DNA of 38,768 nucleotides from Sphingomonas sp. Root720 (GCF_001428605.1 NZ_LMID01000013.1:576-39343), one strand, 5' to 3'. Positions 16,830 to 25,555 are shown, counted from the stretch's first letter. Notes: generated from the sequence alone by a model not told the origin. Numbers and translations: made by a program.

Positions 16830-18215
16830 TCAGGCGTGGATGGCGTGCCCCATAGCCTTGAGCGCGGCTTCGTGGAAGGCCTCGCCGAGCGTCGGATGGG
16901 CGTGGATGATGCCTTCGATGTCCTCCAGCACCGCGCCGGTCTCGATCGCCTGGGTGAAGGCTGCGGACAGTTCGGAGGCATGGTGCCCAACCGCCTGCAC
17001 GCCGACGATGCGATGCCCCGCCGCCAGCGCGACGACGCGGACGAAGCCGCCGTCCTCGCCGGCTTCCATCGTCAAGGCCCGGCCGCTCGCGGCGAAGGGG
17101 AAGATCCCCGTGATCGTGCCGGGCGCATCGGGGCCCTGCCCGACGCTGACGATCTCCGGATCGGTGAAGCAGACCGCCGGGATCGCGACCGGGTCGAAAC
17201 GGCGCTTCTGCCCGGCGATGATTTCCGCCACCAGCGCGCCCTGCGCCGAGGCCTTGTGCGCCAGCATCGGCTCCCCGACCAGGTCGCCGATCGCCCAGAC
17301 GTTGCGGGTGGAGGTGGCGCAGCGATCGTCGATCGCGACGAAGGCGCCGTTCATGGCGACCGCCATCTCCTCCAGGCCCCAGCCGCTCGTGACCGGGCGG
17401 CGGCCGACCGTGACGAGGATCCGGTCGGCCGGCAGTTCCAGCGCGCCGCCACCGGCCGTCTCGACGAGCAGGCCGTCCTTCCCCTGCCCGGTCGCCCTGG
17501 CGGCGAGATGGAGGGTCACCCCCAGCGCTTCCAGCGAGCGGCGGACCGGCTCGACCAGCCTGGCATCGTAGAGCGGCAGGATCTGCCCTGCCGCCTCGAC
17601 CACCGTCACCTCGGCGCCGAGCTTGCGATAGGCGATGCCGAGTTCGAGGCCGATATAGCCCGCGCCGACGATCACCAGCCGCTTCGGCACCTCGGGCAGC
17701 GACAGTGCCTCGGTCGAGGAAATCACCTTGCCGCCGAACGGCAGGAAGGGAAGCTCGACCGGCTCCGATCCGGTCGCCAGGACGACATGCTCGGCCTGGA
17801 CCACCAGTTCCCCGCCCTCGGTCGCGACATGGCAGGTCTTGGCGTCGGAGAAACGGCCGCGCCCCGATATCACCCGCACCTTGGCGCGCTTGAGCAGTGC
17901 GCCGACACCGCCGTTGAGGCGATCGACGACGCCGTCCTTCCATCCGATCGTCGCGGCGAAATCGAGGCTGGGCGCGGAGGCCAGGTGGATGCCCAGGCGC
18001 GGCGCCCGCGCCGCCGCAACCATCGCCGCATAGTGATCGGCCGCATGGATCAGCGCCTTGGAGGGGATGCAGCCCCGGATCAGGCAGGTGCCGCCCACCC
18101 GGTCGCCCTCGACCAGCACCGTGTCGAGGCCCAGCTGGCCGCAGCGGATCGCCGCGACATAGCCCCCCGGCCCGCCGCCCAGCACCAGTACCTTGGTCTT
18201 CACGCTTTCGGTCAT
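16830..18215 (-). CDS. lpdV: Dihydrolipoyl dehydrogenase (E3) of the branched-chain 2-oxoacid complex
   Basis: This is a 461-residue flavoprotein disulfide reductase that reoxidises the E2 lipoamide with NAD+. It has FAD motif GGGPGG (13-18), redox disulfide C44/C49 (GGTCLIRGCIPSK), NAD motif GAGYIGLELG, and the C-terminal HAHPTLGE base dyad. The match to Pseudomonas LPD-Val is close by eye, with shared stretches such as ISSTEAL and GYIGLELGIAYRKLGA. LIRGC in place of the more common LNVGC or LNIGC is unusual but keeps both cysteines. It follows the E2 gene by three bases. Confidence 0.93.
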   Translation of the reverse strand: MTESVKTKVLVLGGGPGGYVAAIRCGQLGLDTVLVEGDRVGGTCLIRGCIPSKALIHAADHYAAMVAAARAPRLGIHLASAPSLDFAATIGWKDGVVDRLNGGVGALLKRAKVRVISGRGRFSDAKTCHVATEGGELVVQAEHVVLATGSEPVELPFLPFGGKVISSTEALSLPEVPKRLVIVGAGYIGLELGIAYRKLGAEVTVVEAAGQILPLYDARLVEPVRRSLEALGVTLHLAARATGQGKDGLLVETAGGGALELPADRILVTVGRRPVTSGWGLEEMAVAMNGAFVAIDDRCATSTRNVWAIGDLVGEPMLAHKASAQGALVAEIIAGQKRRFDPVAIPAVCFTDPEIVSVGQGPDAPGTITGIFPFAASGRALTMEAGEDGGFVRVVALAAGHRIVGVQAVGHHASELSAAFTQAIETGAVLEDIEGIIHAHPTLGEAFHEAALKAMGHAIHA

Positions 18216-18218
18216 CGG

Positions 18219-19499
18219 TCAGTCCATGAACATGAGGGCGGGATGCTCGAGCAGGCGCTTGAGCCGCTGGACGAACAGCGCGGCGTCATAGCCGTCGACG
18301 ATCCGGTGATCGAAGGACGAGGACAGGTTCATGATCTTGCGCACCGTCACGAAGCTGCCCTGCACCACCGGCCGTTCGACAAGCTTGTTCGGCCCGATGA
18401 TCGCCACCTCGGGATGGTTGACGATCGGCGTCGCGGTGATGCCGCCCAGCGTGCCGAGCGAGGTGATGGTAATGGTCGCGCCCGACATCTCCTCGCGGGT
18501 CGCGCTGCCGTCGCGCGCAGCCTTGCTCAGCCGGGCGATCTCCTGCGCGCAGGCCCAGACGTCGAGCGCCTCGGCGTGGCGGATCACGGGGACCAGCAGC
18601 CCGGCCGGGGTCTGCGTGGCGATGCCGAGGTGAATCGCCGCCGACTGGTGGAGTATGCCCTGGTCGTCGTCGTAGCGCGCGTTGATCTGCGGGAAATCGG
18701 GCAGCGCGCGCGCCAGCGCTCGGACGAAGAAGGGCAACAGGGTGAGCTTCGGCCGGTCCTCGTCGCGATGCGCGTTGAGATCGGCGCGCAGCGCTTCGAG
18801 CTCGGTCAGGTCGCATTCCTCGACATAGGTAATGTGGGGAATGCGGCGCTTGGCCTCCTGCATCTTCTCGGCGATCTTGCGGCGCATGCCGACGATGCGG
18901 ATATCGCTACCGCCGCTGCGGGGGGCGAGATGCCCGGCCCCGCCCGCTGCCGGAGCGCCGCCGGTCTCGACATAGCGATCGAGATCCTCGGGGGTGATCC
19001 GGCCGCCGGGGCCGCTGCCCGGTACATATTGCAGCGCGATGCCCAGTTCATGTGCGCGTCGCCTCGTAGCCGGCGCGGCGAGCGGAGCCTGTCCCGCCGT
19101 CCGCGTGGCGAAGGCCGGCGCCGTGGATGCCGCGCTGGCACCAGGCTTCGGCGCCGATGCCGGCTTAGGCGTGGGAGCCGTCTCGACCGCCGGAGCAGCC
19201 TCGGCGTCGGCCGGAGCCTTGGCGGCAGCCGCCACCTCGGCCGTGGCATTGCCCTCGCCTTCGACCTCCAGCTCGACGAGGGTCGAACCGACCGCACGCA
19301 TCTCGCCGACCTCGCCGTGCAGCGCGACGACGGTGCCCGACACCGGGGCGGTCATGTCGACCGTCGCCTTGTCGGTCATGACGTCCACCAGGCTCTGGTC
19401 CTCGGCGACGGGATCACCGGGCTTGACGTGCCAGGCGATGATCTCGGCCTCCGCGACGCCTTCGCCGACATCGGGCATGCGGAATATATAGCGTCCCAT
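18219..19499 (-). CDS. bkdB: Dihydrolipoamide acyltransferase (E2) of the branched-chain 2-oxoacid complex
   Basis: This is a 426-residue E2. It has a lipoyl domain (1-80) with lipoyl-lysine K44 (DVMTDKATVD), an Ala/Pro-rich linker (about 85-135) and an E3/E1-binding domain (about 138-175, PATRRRAHELGI and GSGPGGRITPEDLD). The catalytic acyltransferase domain holds H398 and D402 in FDHRIVDG. It carries the acyl group to CoA. DKATV in place of DKASV in the lipoyl site fits BCKDH E2. It follows the E1beta gene by two bases and precedes lpdV by three bases. Confidence 0.93.
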   Translation of the reverse strand: MGRYIFRMPDVGEGVAEAEIIAWHVKPGDPVAEDQSLVDVMTDKATVDMTAPVSGTVVALHGEVGEMRAVGSTLVELEVEGEGNATAEVAAAAKAPADAEAAPAVETAPTPKPASAPKPGASAASTAPAFATRTAGQAPLAAPATRRRAHELGIALQYVPGSGPGGRITPEDLDRYVETGGAPAAGGAGHLAPRSGGSDIRIVGMRRKIAEKMQEAKRRIPHITYVEECDLTELEALRADLNAHRDEDRPKLTLLPFFVRALARALPDFPQINARYDDDQGILHQSAAIHLGIATQTPAGLLVPVIRHAEALDVWACAQEIARLSKAARDGSATREEMSGATITITSLGTLGGITATPIVNHPEVAIIGPNKLVERPVVQGSFVTVRKIMNLSSSFDHRIVDGYDAALFVQRLKRLLEHPALMFMD

Positions 19500-19501
19500 G
19501 A

Positions 19502-20515
19502 TCAGGCCTCCATCACGCGGGCAAGCGCTGCGGCGACGCGCCCGGGCCCGACGAAATAATCCCACTCGAAAGCGTGCGGATAAGGCGTATCCCAACCCGC
19601 GACCCGCTCGATCGGGGCCTTGAGCCGATAGAAGCAGCGCTCCTGGACGAGCGCGGACAACTCGCCGCCGAAGCCGCCGAAGCGCGACGCCTCATGGACG
19701 ATGACGCAGCGGCCGGTCTTCTCGACCGACGCGACGATCGCGTCGATGTCGAGCGGGACGATCGAGCGCAGGTCGATCAGCTCTGCATCGACCCCGCTCT
19801 CCTCGATCGCGCTCAGCGCGACATGGACCATCGTGCCATAGGCGATGACGGTCACCTCCCCGCCCGCGCGCACCGTCGCGGCCTTGCCGAGCGGCACGTC
19901 GTAATAGCCTTCGGGCACCTCGCCCGCCGGATGCCCCGCCCATGTCCTGAGCTGCCGGTCGTGGCGACCGTCGAACGGGCCGTTGTAGAGGCGCTTCGGC
20001 TCGAGGAAGATCACCGGGTCGTCGCACTCGATCGAAGCGATCAGCAGTCCCTTGGCGTCATAGGGGTTTGACGGGATCACCGTCTTCAGCCCGGTGATGT
20101 GCGCGAACACCGCCTCGGGGCTCTGGCTGTGCGTCTGGCCGCCGAAGATGCCGCCGCCATAGGGCGAGCGCACCGTGATCGGCGCCGAGAACTCGCCGTT
20201 CGAACGGTAGCGCAGGCGCGCCGCTTCGGAGACGAGCTGGTCGTAGGCCGGCAGGATATAATCGGCGAACTGGATCTCCGGCACCGGCCGCAGGCCATAG
20301 GCGCCCATGCCGATCGCGGTGGCGATGATCCCGCCCTCGGAAATCGGCGCGTCGAAGCAGCGGGTCAGCCCATGCTTTTTCTGCAGGCCGTCGGTGACGC
20401 GGAAGACGCCGCCGAAATAGCCGACATCCTCCCCGAATATCAGGATGTTGGAGTCCTTTTCCAACATTACGTCGAGCGCCGAGTTGAGCGCCTGGATCAT
20501 GGTCATCTGCGCCAT
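19502..20515 (-). CDS. bkdA2: 2-Oxoisovalerate dehydrogenase E1 beta subunit
   Basis: This is a 337-residue beta subunit of the thiamine-diphosphate E1 of branched-chain 2-oxoacid dehydrogenase. Typical stretches are MTMIQALNSALD, FGEDVGYFGGVFRVTDGL, CFDAPISEGGI and HEASRFGGFGGE. With E1alpha it decarboxylates 2-oxoisovalerate, 2-oxoisocaproate and 3-methyl-2-oxopentanoate and passes the acyl group to E2. It follows E1alpha by four bases. Confidence 0.93.
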   Translation of the reverse strand: MAQMTMIQALNSALDVMLEKDSNILIFGEDVGYFGGVFRVTDGLQKKHGLTRCFDAPISEGGIIATAIGMGAYGLRPVPEIQFADYILPAYDQLVSEAARLRYRSNGEFSAPITVRSPYGGGIFGGQTHSQSPEAVFAHITGLKTVIPSNPYDAKGLLIASIECDDPVIFLEPKRLYNGPFDGRHDRQLRTWAGHPAGEVPEGYYDVPLGKAATVRAGGEVTVIAYGTMVHVALSAIEESGVDAELIDLRSIVPLDIDAIVASVEKTGRCVIVHEASRFGGFGGELSALVQERCFYRLKAPIERVAGWDTPYPHAFEWDYFVGPGRVAAALARVMEA

Positions 20516-20519
20516 CGGA

Positions 20520-21749
20520 TCAGACTCCCAGCTCGCGGCGCTGCTCGATCAGGCGCCAGTCGGGTTCCTTGAACACGCCCTCGAACATCTCCCGCACGCT
20601 GGGCTTGGACTGGCCGAGCGTACCGACCGCCTCGCCCTGCTTGACCGCCGCGCGCACCGCTTCGGTCAGCTCGGCGACCTGCGCCTCGTGCCGCGCCTCG
20701 TCCCATTCGCCGATGTGGATCAGGTGCTGCTTCAGTCGCTCGACCGGATCGCCGAGCGGCCAATGCTCGGCCTCGTCGGCGGGACGGTATTTGGTCGGAT
20801 CGTCGCTCGTCGAATGGCCCGCGGCGCGGTAGGTGAACAGTTCGATCAGGGTCGCGCCATGGTTGGTCCGCGCGCGTTCGGCCGCCCATAGCGTCGCCGC
20901 CCAGACCGCGAGGAAGTCGTTGCCGTCGACTCGCAGGCCCGGAAGACCGTAAGCGAGCGCCTTTGCGGCGAAGGTCGTCGTCTCGGCCCCGGCGATGCCC
21001 GAGAAGGACGAGATCGCATATTGGTTGTTCGAGACGCACAGGATGACCGGGGCGCGGTAGACCGAGGCGAAGGTCAGCGCCTCGTGGAAATCGCCCTCGG
21101 CGGTCGTGCCCTCGCCGATATAGCCGATCGCGATGCCGTCGTCGTTCTTGTAGGCCGAGGCCATCGCCCAGCCGACGGCATGGCCGAAGCGGCTCCCGAC
21201 ATTGCCCGACAGCGAGTAGAAACCATAAGCGCGCGCCGAATAGAGGATCGGCAGCTGCTTGCCCTTGAGCGGATCGTCGGCGTTCGAAAAGATCTCGTTG
21301 ACGAGGTTGATGAGCGGATAGTCGCGCGCCATCAGCCAGCCGAGCATGCGGTAGGTCGGGAAGGACATGTCCTTCTCGCCCAGCGCCAGCGACTGCGCGA
21401 CGGCGATCGCCTCCTCGCCCAGCGACTTCATGTAGAAGCTGGTCTTGCCCTGCCGGTGAAGGCGGAACATCCGGTCGTCGAACAGCCGGGTGAACAGCAT
21501 CGCGCGCAAACCCCGGCGCAGCATGTCGGGGGACAGCTTCGGGTCCCAGGGGCCGATCGCCCGCCCCTCGCCGTCGAGCACGCGGATCAGTTCATAGGGC
21601 AGGTCGCGCATCTCCGCCTCGGCGGCGGCGCTGTCAGGCCGGCGTACCGCGCCCGCTTCGGAAAAGGATAGATGGTCGAAACTGGGGGCATCACCAGGCC
21701 GCGTCGGGGGGACCGGGATATGGAGCCGCAGGCTGGGCAGATTGGACAT
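20520..21749 (-). CDS. bkdA1: 2-Oxoisovalerate dehydrogenase E1 alpha subunit
   Basis: This is a 409-residue alpha subunit that binds thiamine diphosphate. The cofactor motif is GYIGEGTTAEGDFHEA followed by SNNQYAIS (GEG/GDG-x-NN pattern). The phosphorylation-loop-like YRAAGHSTSDDPTKYR is typical of BCKDH E1alpha. The start is ATG 21749: MSNLPSLRLHIPVP aligns with the start of Pseudomonas BkdA1 (LRLHVPEP). Two upstream in-frame ATGs would add residues the family lacks. It is the first gene of the bkd operon, divergent from an Lrp-type regulator. Confidence 0.92.
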   Translation of the reverse strand: MSNLPSLRLHIPVPPTRPGDAPSFDHLSFSEAGAVRRPDSAAAEAEMRDLPYELIRVLDGEGRAIGPWDPKLSPDMLRRGLRAMLFTRLFDDRMFRLHRQGKTSFYMKSLGEEAIAVAQSLALGEKDMSFPTYRMLGWLMARDYPLINLVNEIFSNADDPLKGKQLPILYSARAYGFYSLSGNVGSRFGHAVGWAMASAYKNDDGIAIGYIGEGTTAEGDFHEALTFASVYRAPVILCVSNNQYAISSFSGIAGAETTTFAAKALAYGLPGLRVDGNDFLAVWAATLWAAERARTNHGATLIELFTYRAAGHSTSDDPTKYRPADEAEHWPLGDPVERLKQHLIHIGEWDEARHEAQVAELTEAVRAAVKQGEAVGTLGQSKPSVREMFEGVFKEPDWRLIEQRRELGV

Positions 21750-21853
21750 GGGCGCGGCACTTTCGTCGCTGTCGTTGCCCATCAAGAGTGGCAGAGGCCG
21801 GCAGGAAAATCCTTGCAAAGATGGCTCAGGATCGCACAATTTCGAGGATGATC

Positions 21854-21889
21854 TTTATACAAAAATTACTATGATAGGATATCTATCCT
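21854..21889. promoter_or_regulatory. AT-rich control region with inverted repeat, probable Lrp-type site
   Basis: The 158-base gap between bkdA1 and the divergent regulator contains the window's most AT-rich patch (21854-21875). On the minus strand it holds TATAAA (21859-21854), a -10-like box for bkdA1 with no good -35, as expected of an activated promoter. On the plus strand it holds TATGAT (21870-21875), a -10-like box for the regulator. AGGATA-TC-TATCCT (21876-21889) is a perfect 6-2-6 inverted repeat between the two, suited to an Lrp-type dimer. Confidence 0.5.
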
Positions 21890-21907
21890 CATTTCAGGAA
21901 ATGCCCG

Positions 21908-22360
21908 ATGGACGAGATGGACCTGAAGATCCTGCGCGCGCTGCAGAAGCATCCCGGCCTTCCCGTCGCCGAGCTGGCCGAGCAGGTCGGGCTATCGCAC
22001 ACCCCGTGCTGGCGGCGGCTCAAGCGGTTGCAGTCCAGCGGCGTGATCGAGCGGAACGCGGTGATCCTGAACCCGAAGCGGCTGGGACTGGAGGCTGTCG
22101 TCTTCGCCAGTATCCGGCTGAAACAACATGACGAGGCCACCCTCGACGCGTTCGAGACCGCGGTTCGCAACCGGCCGCAGATCGTCGAATGCTTCTCGAT
22201 GAGCGGCGACAGCGACTATCAGCTCCGCATCGTCGTCGCGAACATCGAGGCCTATCACGACTTCCTCAAGAAGACGCTGCTCCACCTGCCGGGCGTAGCC
22301 TCGGTCAACTCGCACTTCGCGCTCAACATGGTCAAGCTGACGACCGACCTCCCGATCTGA
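21908..22360 (+). CDS. bkdR: Lrp/AsnC-family regulator, probable bkd activator
   Basis: This is a 150-residue protein. It has an N-terminal HTH (about 5-58, ILRALQKHPGLPVAELAEQ then VGLSHTPCWRRLKRL) and a C-terminal RAM effector domain (about 65-145). In Pseudomonas the Lrp homologue BkdR diverges from and activates the bkd operon in response to branched-chain amino acids; the layout here is the same. The name is given by this context and could be changed. AGGAA lies seven bases before the ATG. Confidence 0.85.
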   Translation: MDEMDLKILRALQKHPGLPVAELAEQVGLSHTPCWRRLKRLQSSGVIERNAVILNPKRLGLEAVVFASIRLKQHDEATLDAFETAVRNRPQIVECFSMSGDSDYQLRIVVANIEAYHDFLKKTLLHLPGVASVNSHFALNMVKLTTDLPI

Positions 22361-22370
22361 GCGTGCTCAG

Positions 22371-22440
22371 AGCAATTTCGAGGCGGATGGAATCATCCGT
22401 CGACTCGGAAATCTCGGCAAGACAACAACTTAGAGTGGTC
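22371..22440. repeat. Interrupted palindrome between convergent genes (dispersed element and likely bidirectional terminator)
   Basis: ATTTCGAG (22375-22382) pairs with CTC-GGAAAT (22404-22412, one bulge), and CGGATG (22384-22389) pairs with CATCCG (22394-22399). This gives a long interrupted hairpin. It is followed by AACAACTTAGAGTGG (22424-22438). The overall form, AGCAATTT at the start and CTTAGAG at the end, matches palindromic repeats I recall between genes in alphaproteobacteria. It fills the gap between the regulator and egtD stops. It may end both transcripts, though no good T-run follows. Confidence 0.45.
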
Positions 22441-23426
22441 TAAGGCGCAGAGCGATATTCTGTCGCCTCCGCCAGGACGACGAGGAAATTCTCGTCCTCG
22501 TCGCTCCACTGCGCCCGCGGCGTCCAGCCGCCGGCCTGCAGCATCAGCCGCGCCTGGTTCGGCGTATATTTGTGGCTGTTCTCGGTGTGGATCGTCTCAC
22601 CCCGGCGCATCGTCATGCTGCGGCCCGAAATCGTGAAGGCGACGTCCTCGATCGCCTCGAGGTGCATCTCAATCCGGCTCCAATCCTCGTTCCAGCGGGC
22701 GACATGGCGGAAGCGATCGACGGGAATATCGCCGCCCAATTCGCGGTTGATCCGCTCGAGCAGGTTCAGGTTGAAACGCGCGGTGATCCCCTGCGCATCG
22801 TCGTAGGCGGCGACCAGACGGCCGATGTCCTTCGCCCGGTCGATCCCGATCAGCAGGTGCGACCGGTCGCCGAGCGTCTGGCGCATCGAGCGGAGCAGGT
22901 CGACGGCGGTGTGCGGGACCATGTTGCCGATCGTCGAGCCGGGGAAGAAGCCGAGCATGTCGAGGCCGGCGGTCGCGGCCGGCAGCGGCACCGGCTTCAT
23001 GAAGTCGGCCTCGATCGGGATGACCGCCAGATCGGGGAATTTCGCGGCGAGATCGACGCTCGACTGGCGCAGGAAATCGCCGGAAATGTCGATCGGCACA
23101 TAGGCGGCGGCATCCATCTCCTTCAGCAGCAGCGGCGTCTTGACCGAGCTGCCCGAGCCGAACTCGACGACGGCACGTCCGCGCCCGACCAGCGCCGCCA
23201 CCTCGGCGGCATGCGCCGCCAGCAGCGCCGTCTCGGTACGGGTCGGATAATATTCTGGCAGGGCCGTGATCCGCTCGAACAGCTCGGACCCGGCCATATC
23301 GTAGAACCAGCGCGCGGGTATGGCCTTCTGCCGCTGGGCGAGGCCGTTCAGCACATCGGCGCGGAAAGCGAGGTCGACGCCTTGGTCGTCATGATCGACC
23401 AGCTTGATGTCGGCATGAACGCCCAT
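22440..23426 (-). CDS. egtD: L-histidine N-alpha-methyltransferase (ergothioneine)
   Basis: This 328-residue SAM enzyme would trimethylate histidine to hercynine. The first motif is VVEFGSGSSVKTPLL, followed by YVPIDISGDFLRQS and GFFPGSTIGN, all diagnostic of EgtD. The length fits the mycobacterial enzyme (about 320). The start is ATG 23426, one base after the egtB stop. A longer reading that runs back into egtB is a shadow. With egtB it forms a two-gene unit. The C-S lyase egtE is not in the window. Confidence 0.93.
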   Translation of the reverse strand: MGVHADIKLVDHDDQGVDLAFRADVLNGLAQRQKAIPARWFYDMAGSELFERITALPEYYPTRTETALLAAHAAEVAALVGRGRAVVEFGSGSSVKTPLLLKEMDAAAYVPIDISGDFLRQSSVDLAAKFPDLAVIPIEADFMKPVPLPAATAGLDMLGFFPGSTIGNMVPHTAVDLLRSMRQTLGDRSHLLIGIDRAKDIGRLVAAYDDAQGITARFNLNLLERINRELGGDIPVDRFRHVARWNEDWSRIEMHLEAIEDVAFTISGRSMTMRRGETIHTENSHKYTPNQARLMLQAGGWTPRAQWSDEDENFLVVLAEATEYRSAP

Positions 23427-23427
23427 G

Positions 23428-24717
23428 TCATAGATCCTTTGCGAGGCGCAGGCCGGTGAATTGCCAGCGCTGATGGGGATAGAAGAAGTTGCGATAGGAG
23501 GCGCGGACATGGCCGCGCGGCGTAGCGCAGCTGCCGCCCTTGAGGACGAACTGCCCGCTCATGAACTTGCCGTTATATTCGCCGACCGCGCCCGGTGCGG
23601 TCCGGAAGCCCGGATAGGGGCGATAGGCCGACCCCGTCCATTGCCAGACATTGCCGAACATCGATGACCATCCGCCCTCGCCCTGTTCCGCAAGCGGCGC
23701 CACCGGGCCCGCCGCATCGAGCTGGACGCCGCCCGCCGGATCGCCGGATCGGGCGACGGCCTCCCATTCCTGCTCGGTCGGCACGCGGGCCCCCGCCCAT
23801 CCGGCATAGGCGTCCGCCTCGAAGAAGCTGATATGCGTCACCGGCGCCGCGAGGTCGACCGGTTGCCAGCCCGACAGCGAGAAATGCTCCCAACCGTCCC
23901 CCGTGCGGCGCCAGTAGAGCGGGCTTTCGATCGCCTCCGCCTGCACCCACGCCCAGCCGTCGGAGAGCCAAAGCCCGGCGCTCGCATAGCCGCCGTCCGC
24001 CATGAACCGCAGCCATTCCCCGTTGGTGACGAGCCGATCGGCCAGCGCGAACGGGGTCAGGTGAACCTTGTGCGCGGGCCGCTCATTGTCGAAGGCGAAG
24101 CCGTCGCCGCGGTCGCCGATCTCGACCAGGCCCGCAGGCCCTTCCCGCCAGCGCGACGGCGACGGTTCGGCTCCGCACGCCTGCAAGACCGGCTGGACTG
24201 GCCAGGCGGCGGGACCGAGCGGATTGCGGGACAGGAGATGCTTGAGGTCGGTGAGCAGCAGTTCCTGGTGCTGCTGCTCATGATTCAGGCCGAGCTCGAT
24301 CAGGTCGCCGCACCGTTCGGCCAGCGTCGGCATGGCTTTCAGCAGCGCCGCGTCGACCGCGGCGCGGTAGGCGATCGCCTCGTCCAGCGAGGGTCGGGTC
24401 AGCAGGCCGCGCTGCGGCCGCGCATGACGCGCGCCTTCGGCCTCGTAATAGCTGTTGAACAGGAAGGGCCAGCGTTCGTCGAACAGGCGGTAGCCGGGCA
24501 GGTGATCGCGCAGCACGAAGGTTTCGAAGAACCAGGTCACATGCGCCAGGTGCCATTTCGCCGGAGAGGCGTCTGGCATCGACTGCGCGGTCGCATCGGC
24601 GTCCGACAAAGACGCGACCAGCGCCAGGCTGAGGGCCCGGGTCTCCGCATAACGCCGCGCCAATGCCTCTGATGGCGGTCCGGCCTGTTGCCGGATCGGG
24701 TTCGTGACGGTGGCCAA
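23428..24717 (-). CDS. egtB: Ergothioneine biosynthesis sulfoxide synthase
   Basis: This 429-residue non-haem iron enzyme joins hercynine to a thiol donor with O2. The N-terminal DinB-like domain has the iron-site histidines in KWHLAH (56-59) and NHEQQHQE (146-152, H-x3-H-Q-E). The C-terminal formylglycine-generating-enzyme-like domain carries the sulfoxide-synthase fold (WEAVARSG, MFGNVWQW, GGSCATPRGHVRASYRNFF). The start is TTG 24717, with GAGGGGAG about ten bases upstream. No ATG fits. Without egtA and egtC nearby, the thiol donor may be cysteine or gamma-glutamylcysteine made elsewhere. Confidence 0.92.
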   Translation of the reverse strand: MATVTNPIRQQAGPPSEALARRYAETRALSLALVASLSDADATAQSMPDASPAKWHLAHVTWFFETFVLRDHLPGYRLFDERWPFLFNSYYEAEGARHARPQRGLLTRPSLDEAIAYRAAVDAALLKAMPTLAERCGDLIELGLNHEQQHQELLLTDLKHLLSRNPLGPAAWPVQPVLQACGAEPSPSRWREGPAGLVEIGDRGDGFAFDNERPAHKVHLTPFALADRLVTNGEWLRFMADGGYASAGLWLSDGWAWVQAEAIESPLYWRRTGDGWEHFSLSGWQPVDLAAPVTHISFFEADAYAGWAGARVPTEQEWEAVARSGDPAGGVQLDAAGPVAPLAEQGEGGWSSMFGNVWQWTGSAYRPYPGFRTAPGAVGEYNGKFMSGQFVLKGGSCATPRGHVRASYRNFFYPHQRWQFTGLRLAKDL

Positions 24718-24946
24718 GATCGGGCCGCTCCCCTCTGCATATGGGCGGCCGCAGTACCGCTCCGCCAGTATATAGGAATCGGTCCTAGAACGTATAAGGG
24801 ACGATAAAGTTACGTGGCCCGCGCCTTTTCAGCGCGGCACGGCCGGCATGGAGCCCCAGGTCGCCGAGCGCCGCGCGCTGAACCCATCATCCGTCGGCGC
24901 GTTATCGGCAGCGCCCCCCTTCACGTCCCCGACGAGGAATAGGATC
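24718..24946. other. Divergent intergenic region egtB / flavodoxin-like gene
   Basis: The 229-base gap has two visible structures: TAGGA-ATCGG-TCCTA, a perfect 5-5-5 repeat (24773-24787), and CCGCGC-N7-GCGCGG (24819-24837). AT-rich sequence at 24770-24812 probably carries promoters. An AGAAC-N17-GTT pair (24787-24811) only roughly resembles an EcfG general-stress promoter. I see no gene in it. Confidence 0.4.
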
Positions 24947-25555
24947 ATGCCGCTCAAGGCCCTGCCCATCAATTGCACCCTCAAGGCCGACCCAGGCAAA
25001 AGCTCCTCGACCGACGCCATGATCGCGGTGCTGGCCAAGGCGTTCGCGAAAAAGGGGGTCGAGATCAGCGAAACGGTGCGCGTGGCGGCACTCGACATCA
25101 AGCCCGGGGTCACGTCCGACGAGGGAGACGGCGACGAGTGGCCCGGACTGCGCAGCAAGATCCTCGCCCATGACATATTGATCTTCGGCGGCCCCATCTG
25201 GATGGGCCAGATCGGCAGCGTCGCCAAGCGGGTGCTCGAACGGATGGACGCTTTCCTCGGCGAAACCGACGAGCAGGGCCGCATGCCGAGCTACGGCAAG
25301 GTCGCGGTCGCCGCGATCGTCGGCAACGAGGACGGTGCCCACGGCTCTTCGGCGCAATTGTTCCAGGCCCTTAACGACGTCGGCTGGACGATCCCCGCCG
25401 TCGCCGCCTGCTACTGGGTCGGCGAGGCGATGGGATCGGTCGACTTCAAGGACCTGAAGACGACCCCCGAAAAGGTCGAGAAGACCGCCGGAATGGTAGC
25501 GGGCAACGCCGCCCATCTGGCGTCGCTGCTGGCCGCGAAACCCTATCCCGGCTGA
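24947..25555 (+). CDS. Flavodoxin-like NAD(P)H-dependent FMN reductase
   Basis: This is a 202-residue flavoprotein of the flavodoxin / FMN-reductase fold. It has an N-terminal strand with phosphate loop at NCTLKADPGKSSST, the flavin-contact loop LIFGGPIWMGQIGSVAKRVL, and VAAIVGNEDGAH. The likely role is two-electron reduction of a quinone or disulfide, but this is only family-level. The start is ATG 24947 with GAGGAATAGG upstream. It diverges from egtB, so a shared redox-stress theme is possible. Confidence 0.82.
   Translation: MPLKALPINCTLKADPGKSSSTDAMIAVLAKAFAKKGVEISETVRVAALDIKPGVTSDEGDGDEWPGLRSKILAHDILIFGGPIWMGQIGSVAKRVLERMDAFLGETDEQGRMPSYGKVAVAAIVGNEDGAHGSSAQLFQALNDVGWTIPAVAACYWVGEAMGSVDFKDLKTTPEKVEKTAGMVAGNAAHLASLLAAKPYPG

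Noticed and set aside
16638-19559. 973-codon plus-strand open frame antisense to ilvE, lpdV and bkdB
   Set aside because: Three well-supported genes on the other strand explain it; the product is Arg/Asp/His-rich with no motif.
21750-21839. Longer N-terminus of E1alpha beginning at 21839
   Set aside because: Family members begin at the LRLHIP segment; the upstream residues have no counterpart and no ribosome site.
24773-24787. TAGGA-ATCGG-TCCTA as a firm operator for egtB
   Set aside because: Arms are only five bases and nothing links them to a known regulator.
24787-24811. AGAAC-N17-GTT resembling an EcfG general-stress promoter before the flavodoxin-like gene
   Set aside because: Both boxes deviate from GGAAC and CGTT, and the start codon is 136 bases downstream.
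24848-24946. Longer reading of the flavodoxin-like gene starting MEPQVAERR
   Set aside because: The ATG at 24947 has GAGGAATAGG before it and starts the known fold; the extra residues look like leader sequence.
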